A DNA stretch of 6,863 bases from Nitrososphaeria archaeon (lineage in GTDB: Archaea > Thermoproteota > Nitrososphaeria > Conexivisphaerales > UBA164). The stretch spans positions 1 through 6,863 of the forward strand of contig JARVJW010000111.1 of the NCBI GenBank assembly GCA_029775955.1. The letters run 5' to 3'. The translations under genes and the position numbers were made by a program. Positions 1 to 6,510 of the stretch are shown here, one piece after another. Within the stretch, counting starts at the first letter, position 1. Every line of letters starts with the position of its first letter. Below the pieces are notes generated by a model that saw only the letters and a list, made by a program, of their open reading frames with translations, searched no databases and was not told where the DNA came from.

Positions 1-71
1 AAAATTATTTACTGTAAATTGCAATTATTCTAATTTTAAATAATGTAGCTTTTAATTTATGCAAGCACATT
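1..71. other. AT-rich 3' flank of the hem operon
   Basis: This short stretch follows the hemE stop codon and is strongly AT-rich. It contains the 10-bp palindrome AATTGCAATT at 17-26. In the operon direction it ends in short T runs, which would suit archaeal intrinsic termination, but there is no long T tract and no strong hairpin. I see no gene in it. Calling it the operon's termination region is inference from position and base composition only. Confidence 0.3.
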
Positions 72-1067
72 CTAGTGCCAGCTGTGCACATATTCTGTCA
101 ACTTCTTCAGCTCCCTCCAGTCTGTGCCTGGAATTACGCCATGCCCAAGGTTAAAAATGTACCTGTTTATTCCATGCATGCTGCTTAGCACTGTGTTGGC
201 TTCCTCAAGCATTGCCTTACCTCCTACAAGTGAATACACTGGATCCAGGTTTCCCTGAACCCCGATCCTCTCAGCATTATACAGTGATTCCATGGGAATT
301 TTCCAGTCAACACTGATAAACGTTGGTCTTGCTTTCCTGGCTATTTTGGTTATCAGGTGCAAGCAATCGGTGCAAAAGTAAATTACTGGAACTAGGCTCT
401 TAATGTAAGTAATAAGCCCAGATAATTTCTCTAAATAATATTTTTCAAATTGTTCTTCTGAAAGCGCTCCCACCCAGGTATCAAATAGTTGGATAACTGA
501 AACCCCTGCATTGACCTGCACTGTTATGTCCTTGATAATAAGGTCAGAAATTGCGTTGAACAATCCTTCCCAGTTCATATTAATCATAAGAGATTTGGTT
601 TTAGGGAATTCCCTTACATATCTCCCTTCAATTATGTAACTTGCCAATGTAAATGGGGCGCCGGCAAATCCAATTACAGGGACATTTACGGCACGTTTAA
701 TTTCAGCTATCTGATCCCTAATGAACCAGAGTTTTTTATCATCCATTGAGCTTACCATGTTTTCGAATTTATCTAGAAGCACATGAGTTTTGAGTATTGG
801 CCCATGTTTGTAACTGTATTCAAGCCCTGCAGCTTCCAGAGGTGTAACTATATCTGAGAACATTATTGCGGCATCAACGCCAAGCTTATCCACTGCCTCT
901 ATAGCTATTTCTGATGATTTTTCCGGATTTCTTATTATATTTGGAAGGCTGTCCTGGGATAAATATTTTGCAAAACCAGGCATGTGCCTGCCTGCCTGCC
1001 TCATGTACCATACAGGTATGCCGCTGTGCTCCCTGCCATTGAGGGCGTCAGTCAAAACGCTATTCAT
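72..1067 (-). CDS. hemE: Uroporphyrinogen decarboxylase (HemE)
   Basis: This cytosolic enzyme removes the four acetate carboxyl groups of uroporphyrinogen III to give coproporphyrinogen III, the committed step of the porphyrin (haem) branch. The 331-residue protein shows the family signatures in order: PVWYMRQAGRHMP at about 18-30 with the substrate-binding arginines, the MFSDIVTPLEAAG segment with the catalytic Asp72, ASYIIEG with Tyr144, QLFDTWVG at about 193-200, VQGNLDP at about 270-276, and NLGHGVIPGT with His309 near the end. Length is at the short end of the family norm (about 340-355) and nothing essential seems missing. The ATG start overlaps the end of hemL by 8 bp and a GAGG lies 9 nt upstream, inside hemL. 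It is the last gene of the operon. HemE is uncommon in archaea, most of which reach haem from sirohaem, so it implies a classical or coproporphyrin-type route here. Confidence 0.96.
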   Translation of the reverse strand: MNSVLTDALNGREHSGIPVWYMRQAGRHMPGFAKYLSQDSLPNIIRNPEKSSEIAIEAVDKLGVDAAIMFSDIVTPLEAAGLEYSYKHGPILKTHVLLDKFENMVSSMDDKKLWFIRDQIAEIKRAVNVPVIGFAGAPFTLASYIIEGRYVREFPKTKSLMINMNWEGLFNAISDLIIKDITVQVNAGVSVIQLFDTWVGALSEEQFEKYYLEKLSGLITYIKSLVPVIYFCTDCLHLITKIARKARPTFISVDWKIPMESLYNAERIGVQGNLDPVYSLVGGKAMLEEANTVLSSMHGINRYIFNLGHGVIPGTDWRELKKLTEYVHSWH

Positions 1068-2349
1068 TTTTCAGGTCCTCAAAGGCGTTGTTAATAGCAT
1101 GACCAAACCTTTCAGCATCAAGTTCACTGTGGCTTGAAGTGAAGAAGTAACTTTCATATGGCGATGGCGGTGCATATATTCCGTTTTTTATAAGTGACCA
1201 AAAGAAACGCGGGTAAAGCTCCTTTTTGGTATTTAACACATCGTTGAAATTTTTAATTGCGCTAGCTGTAAAAAAAGGGCTGAACATAGAACCCACCCTG
1301 TTCACAGTAATTTCAATTTTGTTGTTCCTTGCAGCTGATTTTATCAAATTCTCAATATTTTTCCCATATTCTTCCAGTTTTTTGTAAAATCCATTGTCAA
1401 GGTGAGATAGAACAGTCAATCCAGCAGCTGCTGCAACTGGGTTTCCAGCAAGCGTCCCTGCTTGGTACACTGGGCCCTCTGGCGCCAAATGTTTCATTAT
1501 ATCAGACCTTCCAGCAACTGCTCCAATGGGAAACCCACCCCCTATCACTTTTCCAAAGACAGACAGGTCAGGGTATATTCCATATAGGCCCTGAGCGCCT
1601 TCCCGCGATACCCTAAATCCAGTTATCACTTCATCAAATATCAGAACGCATGAGCTTTGGTCACACTTTTTTCTTAGGCTTGATAGAAATGCTGTATCAG
1701 CAGGGATCACACCCATGTTTCCGGCTATAGGCTCAACAATTACTGCAGCCACTCGGCTCCCGTTTTCGTCGATAAAGCTTTCAAATGCCTCTACATCGTT
1801 ATATTTCAGCGTGACAGTATCTGAAACACATCCCTCGGTCACGCCGGCAGAGGAAGGCATGCCAAGAGTTGCAAGGCCTGACCCAGCCTTTGAAAGGACT
1901 ATATCAGAATGGCCATGATAATTGCCCTCAAACTTTACAATAATTTTTTTATTGGTATACCCGCGTGAGAGCCTTATTGCTGTCATTGCAGCTTCAGTGC
2001 CAGAATTTACAAGCCTTACCATTTCTGCTGTTTTCACTCTTTCTGATATTACTTCTGCAAGTTGCAATTCGGCCAGAGTTGGGGCCCCAAACGAGCTCCC
2101 ATTGTTTATAGCGTTGCGGGAAGCCCTTATTACTTCAGGGTGAGAGTGTCCAAGCAGTATTGCGCCCCAAGAGCATGTAAAATCGGTAAATTTATTGCCA
2201 TCAGCATCCCATATCCTTGAGCCCTTTCCCCTTTCTATAAATAGAGGCGTCCCACCAACTCCCTTAAAGGCCCTTACAGGGCTGTTCACACCTCCAACCA
2301 TTACCCGGAGGGCCCTGTTGAACAGCATTTTGCTATTTTTCGTGTTCAT
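1060..2349 (-). CDS. hemL: Glutamate-1-semialdehyde 2,1-aminomutase (HemL)
   Basis: This PLP-dependent enzyme moves the amino group of glutamate-1-semialdehyde to give 5-aminolevulinate, the second step of the C5 pathway. The 429-residue protein has the family's usual length. Visible signatures are GGVNSPVRAF at about 19-28, VNSGTEAAMTAIRLSRG at about 114-130, FEGNYHGHSD at about 140-149, VEPIAGNMG at about 205-213, FDEVITGFR at about 238-246 with the PLP-contacting Asp239, and FGKVIGGGFPIGA with the Schiff-base Lys267. The ATG start overlaps the hemB stop in an ATGA arrangement, with GAGG 5 nt upstream. Its partner HemA (glutamyl-tRNA reductase), which supplies the unstable substrate, is not encoded in the window and must lie elsewhere. 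It belongs to class-III aminotransferases, but the HemL-type motifs make another activity unlikely. Confidence 0.97.
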   Translation of the reverse strand: MNTKNSKMLFNRALRVMVGGVNSPVRAFKGVGGTPLFIERGKGSRIWDADGNKFTDFTCSWGAILLGHSHPEVIRASRNAINNGSSFGAPTLAELQLAEVISERVKTAEMVRLVNSGTEAAMTAIRLSRGYTNKKIIVKFEGNYHGHSDIVLSKAGSGLATLGMPSSAGVTEGCVSDTVTLKYNDVEAFESFIDENGSRVAAVIVEPIAGNMGVIPADTAFLSSLRKKCDQSSCVLIFDEVITGFRVSREGAQGLYGIYPDLSVFGKVIGGGFPIGAVAGRSDIMKHLAPEGPVYQAGTLAGNPVAAAAGLTVLSHLDNGFYKKLEEYGKNIENLIKSAARNNKIEITVNRVGSMFSPFFTASAIKNFNDVLNTKKELYPRFFWSLIKNGIYAPPSPYESYFFTSSHSELDAERFGHAINNAFEDLKNE

Positions 2350-3350
2350 CTTTGCCTCAACATGTCAGCGATTTTTTCAGCGTAATATGTTATCATTATG
2401 TCAGCTCCAGCCCTTTTAATTGAATAAATGAGCTCCATTAGGGCATCATTTTCGTTGATCCACCCGTTCATAGCTGCGCCCTTTATCATGCTATATTCCC
2501 CACTTACGCTGTAAGCTGCTATTGGCAAATTGAACCTGTTCCTTGCAGTGAATATGAGGTCCAGATAAAACATTGCAGGTTTGACCATAATTATATCTGC
2601 GCCCTCCGATATGTCAAGTTCAATCTCCCTCATTGCCTGCCTTCCGTTCCTGTAATCCATCTGGTATGTCTTCCTATCGCCAAATGCTGGCCTAGAATCA
2701 GCCGCTTCCCTGAAAGGGCCATAAAGGGATGACGCAAATTTTGAAGAGTAGCTCATAATTACAGTGTCCTTTAATCCACTGTCATTTAATGCAGCACGTA
2801 TTGCCCTAACCTGGCCGTCCATCATAGAGCTTGGTGCCACTACATCAGCTCCAGCTTCTGCATATGCAACAGCTGCCTTGGCCAGCACAGGAAGGGTGAG
2901 GTCATTATCCACTCTTCCATTTTTAATTATCCCGCAGTGGCCGTGGGTTGTATACTCGCACATACATACATCAGCTGCGATGAGGGCTTCAGGATATTCT
3001 TTTTTTATCTTCTTTATTGCATCAGGAATGACTCCATTTTCATCATAGGCCCCAGTTCCCATTTCATCCTTCGCACTGGGAATGCCAAAAAGCAGAAAGG
3101 ATTTTATGCCAAGGTTAAGGGCCCTGCTCACAGTACTCACGGCAATGTCGGCAGTTTGCCTAATAACATCTGGCATGCTTTCTATTTTCTGGCTTTTGCC
3201 CTTTCCAGGAATTATGAACATTGGGAGCATCAAGCTTGATGTGTCAAATGCCGTTTCTGCAACCAGGTCCCTCATGGCCTTGCTTGATCTGAGCCTTCTC
3301 TCCCTAATGTATGGGAAAATTTTAAATTCGTCCTCCAAGTTTAAGTTCAC
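2346..3350 (-). CDS. hemB: Porphobilinogen synthase (HemB), zinc-type
   Basis: This enzyme condenses two 5-aminolevulinate molecules into porphobilinogen (5-aminolevulinate dehydratase). The 334-residue protein has the conserved N-terminal FPYIRERRLR, then VCMCEYTTHGHCG with Cys129, Cys131 and Cys139, the three-cysteine site of zinc-dependent HemB. SYSSKFASSLYGPFR follows with the active-site Lys204, and IIMVKPAMFYLD with the Schiff-base Lys257. The start is uncertain. The frame as given begins with GTG at 3348-3350, overlapping hemD by 29 bp, with no ribosome site before it. A TTG at 3336-3338 has GGTGA (3347-3351) 8 nt upstream and would give a 330-residue protein with every conserved motif. 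Both starts lie inside the end of hemD, so translation is probably coupled either way. Confidence 0.96.
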   Translation of the reverse strand: MNLNLEDEFKIFPYIRERRLRSSKAMRDLVAETAFDTSSLMLPMFIIPGKGKSQKIESMPDVIRQTADIAVSTVSRALNLGIKSFLLFGIPSAKDEMGTGAYDENGVIPDAIKKIKKEYPEALIAADVCMCEYTTHGHCGIIKNGRVDNDLTLPVLAKAAVAYAEAGADVVAPSSMMDGQVRAIRAALNDSGLKDTVIMSYSSKFASSLYGPFREAADSRPAFGDRKTYQMDYRNGRQAMREIELDISEGADIIMVKPAMFYLDLIFTARNRFNLPIAAYSVSGEYSMIKGAAMNGWINENDALMELIYSIKRAGADIMITYYAEKIADMLRQR

Positions 3351-4056
3351 CCAGCATTTCGAATAGTGACCTGTACGTATAAGCTTTAGGCATATCTATA
3401 ACTCTGTACCCCATCTTCATTGCAGTATCCCCTGTCAATGGTCCTATTGGCGCAGCTACAACCTCCTTCTTGAATTCACTTATGCCAGAAATGCTGAGGC
3501 GGTTTTCTAGCCCCATTACCTCCTTTGAGCTTCCAAATATCGCTATTTTTGCCCCCCTGATTCTCTCCAATTTAACCGGCTTGCTTACAAAGGATGCCCG
3601 GTACAGGTCAATTCTGCATGAAACAATCCCCCTTTTGCCCAGCACTTCTTCTGCAGCATTGTTCCCATCTTTACTCCTCAAGATAAGCACCCTTGAACCT
3701 GGGTTTGCAGGCAGTTCCTCTGCCAGCTTTTCTGTTGTATATTCGGAGGGGATAAAGTCAACCCTTAAACCTTTTCTTTGCAAAGATCTGGCAGTGCCAG
3801 ACCCAACAGCAGCTAATTTGGCGCCCTTGATGTATCTTATAAGCCTCTCAGATTTAAAGAACAGGGAAGCGGCCGTTGCTGATGTAAATACAGCCCAAGA
3901 GTAAACCGCGTTACCAGGGCATGTATCAAGTTCCTTTGAAATGTCAAGAGGAACGATTTTTAGAACTGATATAAACACTGGGTCAAAGCCATTTCTTTTT
4001 GCCATGGCCCTCAGCCTTCTGCTGTTGCTGCTAATTGAGGCAATTATTACCTTCAA
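3322..4056 (-). CDS. hemD: Uroporphyrinogen-III synthase (HemD)
   Basis: This enzyme inverts ring D and cyclises hydroxymethylbilane to uroporphyrinogen III, the branch point to haem, sirohaem and corrinoids. The family diverges strongly in sequence, so the call rests on the two-lobed pattern plus context. Visible are N-terminal KVIIASISSNSRRL, FTSATAASLFF at about 58-67, AAVGSGTARSLQRKG at about 82-96, a YTTEKLAEEL stretch at about 106-115, IFGSSKEV at about 173-180, and PIGPLTGDTAMKMG at about 203-216. The 244-residue length is typical. The start is a TTG whose last two bases lie in the hemC TGA stop (TTGA overlap). The first in-frame ATG would fall at residue 18 and cut off the conserved first strand, so TTG is preferred. 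Initiation probably depends on ribosomes finishing hemC. Its place between hemC and hemB strongly supports the function. Confidence 0.92.
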   Translation of the reverse strand: MKVIIASISSNSRRLRAMAKRNGFDPVFISVLKIVPLDISKELDTCPGNAVYSWAVFTSATAASLFFKSERLIRYIKGAKLAAVGSGTARSLQRKGLRVDFIPSEYTTEKLAEELPANPGSRVLILRSKDGNNAAEEVLGKRGIVSCRIDLYRASFVSKPVKLERIRGAKIAIFGSSKEVMGLENRLSISGISEFKKEVVAAPIGPLTGDTAMKMGYRVIDMPKAYTYRSLFEMLGELKLGGRI

Positions 4057-4907
4057 CTGAGCAATACACCAGCGAGTTCAGTCCCTGCATCCCAAGCACT
4101 TGCTGGCTTGCTAAACAGAATCGAAAATTTAACAGATTTGCCCGAAGCTATAAAACCTTTCAGGAAAATCTTACCATTGTAGATTCTTGTATATATCCCG
4201 GCAGGCACATTGCAATCTCCCCCCAGGGTTTTCAGGAAAGCCCTTTCTGCCCTTGCCCTGGTCTCTGCCTCATTATCATTAATCTTATTCATTAGCATAG
4301 CAATTCTGGACCCTTCCTTTGCCTCTACTGCTATTATTCCTTGCCCAGCAGCGGGAATAAAGAACTCGGGATTCAACCTTTGATATTTAACTTTCAGCTC
4401 AAGTCTAGTAAGGCCTGCACCAGAAAGTACAACGCCATCAAGGCCAATTTCCCTGTACTTTTTTATTCTTGTATCAACGTTGCCCCTCATGGGCCTGACA
4501 TAGATATCGGGCCTATAGAATTCAATCAGCGATTTTCTTCTTGCACTTCCTGTTCCAATTTCTGCGCCCTGTTTAAGGTCAAAAAGGCCAGTGCCTGATT
4601 CTGTCACGAGATAATCTGATGGATCATACGATATTGGAAATGAAACCAATGCAAGTCCATCCATTGGCTGGAGGGGAAAATCCTTGAGGCTGTGAACTGC
4701 TGCATCGACAACCCCATTAGCTATAGCGTCTTCAAGTCTCTTGGTAAATGCGCTTTTGAGGTTCAGCTCTTGCTTCCCAGAAAGGTCCCCTTCAGTTGTC
4801 ACTGGCACTATTTTTACCTTTTCATTAGTTATCGAGGCTATTCTTTCACTTACCATTTCTGCCTGAATCATCGCGAGCTTGCTTGGCCTAGTTCCTAACC
4901 TCATCAT
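4053..4907 (-). CDS. hemC: Hydroxymethylbilane synthase (HemC, porphobilinogen deaminase)
   Basis: This enzyme polymerises four porphobilinogens into hydroxymethylbilane on a covalently bound dipyrromethane cofactor. The 284-residue protein begins with RLGTRPSKLAMIQAE, the substrate/cofactor-binding start of the family. AAVHSLKDFP carries the catalytic Asp76, GTGSARRK lies at about 118-125, RGNVDTR at about 141-147, and LGGDCNVPAG carries Cys232, the cofactor attachment site. Length is slightly below bacterial enzymes (about 310) and normal for archaeal ones. Two ATG codons are adjacent at 4905-4907 and 4902-4904. GGAGGT at 4915-4920 lies 7 nt from the first and 10 nt from the second, which favours the first. 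It is the first gene of the operon, directly behind the visible promoter, and overlaps hemD by 4 bp. Confidence 0.96.
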   Translation of the reverse strand: MMRLGTRPSKLAMIQAEMVSERIASITNEKVKIVPVTTEGDLSGKQELNLKSAFTKRLEDAIANGVVDAAVHSLKDFPLQPMDGLALVSFPISYDPSDYLVTESGTGLFDLKQGAEIGTGSARRKSLIEFYRPDIYVRPMRGNVDTRIKKYREIGLDGVVLSGAGLTRLELKVKYQRLNPEFFIPAAGQGIIAVEAKEGSRIAMLMNKINDNEAETRARAERAFLKTLGGDCNVPAGIYTRIYNGKIFLKGFIASGKSVKFSILFSKPASAWDAGTELAGVLLS

Positions 4908-4914
4908 TCAATTT

Positions 4915-4920
4915 ACCTCC
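4915..4920 (-). promoter_or_regulatory. Shine-Dalgarno site of hemC
   Basis: On the minus strand this reads GGAGGT, a full match to the core anti-Shine-Dalgarno complement, 7 nt before the first ATG of hemC. It is the strongest ribosome site in the operon. The downstream genes have weaker sites inside the preceding gene. This fits a leadered first gene followed by coupled translation. Confidence 0.75.
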
Positions 4921-4952
4921 CTGACATCCTCCTATCCTTGAAAGGTTCCTAC

Positions 4953-4960
4953 TTTATAGA
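4953..4960 (-). promoter_or_regulatory. Putative TATA box of the hem operon
   Basis: On the minus strand this reads TCTATAAA followed by GT. It lies about 46-53 nt upstream of the hemC ATG. Archaeal transcription usually starts about 25 nt downstream of the TATA box, which would put the start near 4930 and give a leader of about 20-25 nt containing the GGAGGT site. It is the only good TATA-like sequence close to the operon. The reverse strand also reads TTTATAGA here, so the box could serve both directions. Assignment is by sequence and spacing only. Confidence 0.5.
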
Positions 4961-5144
4961 GTGGCAACTCGTAGACCTCCTTTTGAGAGTTCCGCTGCCG
5001 TAGCACTTTCCACAGGCGCAAATTCTGAAGTGCTCATATACATACTGTTTATCGTAACGTTCTTAAGTATCATTAGCATTGTTTATACACGCTTTTTGTT
5101 GCCTATAAAGGTGTTGTTCGCTATTTTGCGTTGCATTAATTGTA
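4961..5144. other. Non-coding spacer between hem promoter and IS element
   Basis: I see no convincing gene here. A plus-strand frame opening with GTG at 4961 encodes a hydrophobic run (about residues 23-55) but has no ribosome site and runs into the inserted element at 5151, so it is not supported. On the minus strand a 28-codon frame (4954-5037) resembles nothing I know. An imperfect inverted repeat lies at 4963-4999: GGCA pairs with TGCC and ACTC with GAGT, with a bulge. It is just upstream of the TATA box and could be an operator or chance. Confidence 0.35.
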
Positions 5145-5150
5145 CCAGAT
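5145..5150 (+). repeat. Left copy of CCAGAT direct repeat (likely target-site duplication)
   Basis: CCAGAT sits directly against the left terminal inverted repeat of the 5151-5860 element. An identical CCAGAT at 5861-5866 abuts the right end. Exact six-base direct repeats immediately outside a pair of inverted repeats are the usual footprint of a transposition event. Confidence 0.65.
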
Positions 5151-5182
5151 GGGGTGTGCGACATTATTATTGCATGGTTACC
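5151..5182 (+). repeat. Left terminal inverted repeat
   Basis: Begins GGGGTGTGCGACATTATT and ends GGTTACC. It pairs with the reverse complement of 5827-5859, which begins AGGGTGTGGGACACTATT and ends ATTTACC. The outer 17 bases are the best conserved. The right copy carries one extra base outside (5860) and one inside, so the exact ends are uncertain by a base. Confidence 0.65.
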
Positions 5183-5184
5183 TA

Positions 5185-5733
5185 TCAAAGTTGAATAGAT
5201 TGTGCCATAAACTGGTGCATAGTTTTCAATTCTGTCATCACGCCTCTGGGCAATGCCACACCCGAACATTTTCTTGTCTGCAGCAAAGCTTCAGAATTGT
5301 TCCTCTGATGATATTGTTCATGGTATTTTATTTAGTGACAAACTCTTTCATGGTGCCCTTCAACTTCTGGGAACCATTTAACATTGAATTTGGAATTATT
5401 CCCGCAAACATGCCATACAGGATTGGAGTGCTTGAAAAGCTTTGCTGTATCAATATCAACATCCATGTGAGATAGCCATTGCCCTGTCAAAGGCATTTCC
5501 TTTCTTACGTCATTGTAAACATTGCTAGCATATCCTGTTTGGCCAAACTGCTTGATCAGGAGAAGCTTGACCCTGCCTTAAAGAGGATGGCCTGCTGTGG
5601 GTTCTATCTGGATTATGCTGACAGCTTCATGCACCAGAGGATTGAGCATTTTTATTGCTTGCCCTACCCGCAAACTGCTGCTCGTAAGTCCTCCAATCCC
5701 TTTTTTGGATTGCTCAGTTTGCTGATGTAATCA
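5185..5733 (-). pseudogene. Degenerate ORF inside the TIR element (transposase-like, family unknown)
   Basis: The minus strand holds a reading frame broken into pieces. One piece reads DYISKLSNPKKGLEDLRAAV up to about 5675, then the frame shifts to one reading VGQAIKMLNPLVHEAV and onward to a TAA at 5578-5580. The same frame resumes with GRVKLLLIKQFGQTGYASNV and stays open for about 81 codons to a TAA at 5332-5334, then to TGA at 5185-5187. The pieces join into one plausible soluble protein of about 180 residues. Its position between inverted repeats makes a transposase remnant the best guess. I recognise no catalytic motif, so the family is open. It could also be a passenger gene carried by the element. 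Confidence 0.45.
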
Positions 5734-5826
5734 TTGATCTATCGTCTCTGTGTAGCCTGCCACATATATAAGCTGGGAAGTTCGTCTTTATATATAAATG
5801 GCGAATAACGTTATGTTTTTTGTTAT

Positions 5827-5859
5827 GGTAAATAATGTTAGAATAGTGTCCCACACCCT
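5827..5859 (-). repeat. Right terminal inverted repeat
   Basis: Reverse-complement partner of the left repeat at 5151-5182, with the shared core GGGTGTG, GACA, TATT, CAT and the inner ACC. Mismatches are scattered, as expected of an old element whose ends have drifted. Confidence 0.65.
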
Positions 5860-5860
5860 G

Positions 5861-5866
5861 CCAGAT
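5861..5866 (+). repeat. Right copy of CCAGAT direct repeat (likely target-site duplication)
   Basis: Identical to 5145-5150 and directly outside the right end of the element. Removing 5151-5866 would rejoin the flanks at a single CCAGAT, which is a testable prediction of the empty site. Confidence 0.65.
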
Positions 5867-5918
5867 GATAAAATTTATTACTATTTTATTTAATACCACA
5901 AATTTACATACCTTATCA

Positions 5919-5996
5919 GATAGGGATTGGAAATGATATAATGAAAAGCTTGTTGAAGATGTTAACGTTGACCTTCTGATTAACCAGACTTACTGG
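5919..5996 (+). pseudogene. Possible N-terminal fragment of an IS5-like transposase
   Basis: In one plus-strand frame this reads DRDWK, a TGA stop, then YNEKLVEDVNVDLLINQTYW before a TAA at 5997-5999. RDWK-x-YNEKLV resembles the opening of archaeal IS5-type transposases, which often start with an RDW-x-x-YN-x-x-LV-x-RG pattern, but the following RG is absent here. Only about 26 codons survive. It lies between the TIR element and the IS630 relic, so it could be a third independent IS scrap. The match is short and from memory, so the assignment is tentative. Confidence 0.3.
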
Positions 5997-6012
5997 TAAC
6001 GGCATTATTTAC

Positions 6013-6510
6013 TCATTCCCCTCTGACAATGATAATGAACTTGCTGTGTAGAATATGTTAACAGATCTGCATATTCCTCAATGCCCTGACGCTCAGCTTA
6101 TTTTTCAGTTCATTGATGTTATTAGGAGAGAACCATTTCATCTTGTTCCACTTGATGTATGCCCAGAGCCATCCAACTGGGTTAAAGCCAGGGCAGTACG
6201 GAGGAAGCCGGAAGATTGTTAACCTCCCTTTATGCTGCTTTGCAAACTCTTTCTCGGTAGTTGACCTGTGCAGAGGCAATCCATCCCACAGCAACATGGC
6301 CATCTACGTGTCTGCGGAGTTGACTTTATGATAGACGCCTTATGTTGGCTGGCAGTCCAAGCATGGTATTTGTGACCGTTAATATGACGAATTTGAGCTG
6401 TTAATGGGGGCCCGAATGCAACCTGATGCCAGTTATAATAAAGGTGTACGTTGGCGTAGATGTAGGAAAGGTGCAGAGATGCAATCATGGACCAGCATCT
6501 ACATATAATA
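6013..6510 (-). pseudogene. IS630-family transposase, decayed and 5'-truncated
   Basis: The C-terminal half of an IS630 (DDE, Tc1/mariner-like) transposase. The clearest part, 6058-6303, reads MAMLLWDGLPLHRS, holding the second catalytic Asp in WDG-x-x-x-HRS, then FRLPPYCPGFNPVGWLWAYIK. In functional relatives this last block reads LPPYSP-x-(L/F)NP(I/V)E-x-x-W, so the third catalytic residue Glu is Gly here (codon GGA, one base from GAA). A TAG at 6304-6306 and a TAA at 6340-6342 break the frame just upstream. A frameshift near 6340 then joins it to IRHINGHKYHAWTAS (about 6355-6405). Beyond the TAA at 6058-6060 the same frame continues with HILHSKFIIIVRGE to a TGA at 6013-6015, probably the original C-terminus. 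The first catalytic region near 6495 is scrambled and the helix-turn-helix N-terminus is missing. Clearly non-functional. Confidence 0.85.

Larger units (their letters stand above)
5151..5860 (-). mobile_element. Decayed insertion element with terminal inverted repeats
   Basis: This 710-bp element is defined by imperfect terminal inverted repeats (5151-5182 and 5827-5859, about 24 of 32 aligned bases identical with one gap) and by the flanking 6-bp direct repeat CCAGAT. Both ends share the core GGGTGTG, then GACA. The interior is mostly a damaged minus-strand reading frame (5185-5733), given separately. TATA-like sequences at about 5790-5800 in the minus-strand sense precede that frame, as expected for the element's own promoter. 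At 710 bp it is short for a full IS, so it is probably an internally deleted or non-autonomous derivative. I cannot name the family; six-base duplications and GGGTGTG ends do not decide it by eye. Confidence 0.65.

Noticed and set aside
1329..4898. Many plus-strand open frames opposite the hem genes
   Set aside because: Each lies antisense to a clear hem gene with conserved catalytic motifs, and none has a recognisable domain or start context.
4912..4926. Four-codon mini-ORF (ATG TCA GGG AGG TAA) over the hemC ribosome site, a possible translational attenuator
   Set aside because: Its own AGGAGG directly touches the ATG with no spacer, so initiation there is unlikely, and a frame this short is expected by chance.
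4961..5194. Plus-strand frame of 77 codons with a hydrophobic stretch, a possible small membrane protein
   Set aside because: GTG start without ribosome site, and the frame runs across the left end of the inserted element at 5151, so its second part is element sequence. The hydrophobicity is probably just AT-rich DNA read in this frame.
5063..5269. Minus-strand frame of 68 codons
   Set aside because: It crosses the element boundary at 5150/5151 and lies in a different frame from the reconstructed element protein. No ribosome site and no recognisable motif.
5140..5730. Two plus-strand frames (5140-5475 and 5479-5730) as possible genes
   Set aside because: The minus strand gives a more coherent protein over the same bases and the inverted repeats explain the region as an element. 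The plus frames are rich in Cys, His and Phe as is common for antisense reading.
5714..5899. Minus-strand frame of 61 codons
   Set aside because: It spans the right end of the element and the flanking CCAGAT, so it cannot be an original gene. It shows no ribosome site or motif.
5980..5999. Small hairpin (TTAACCAG / CTGGTAA) as a terminator or IS end
   Set aside because: The stem is short and mismatched, no T tract follows, and no partner repeat was found near the IS630 relic's other end.
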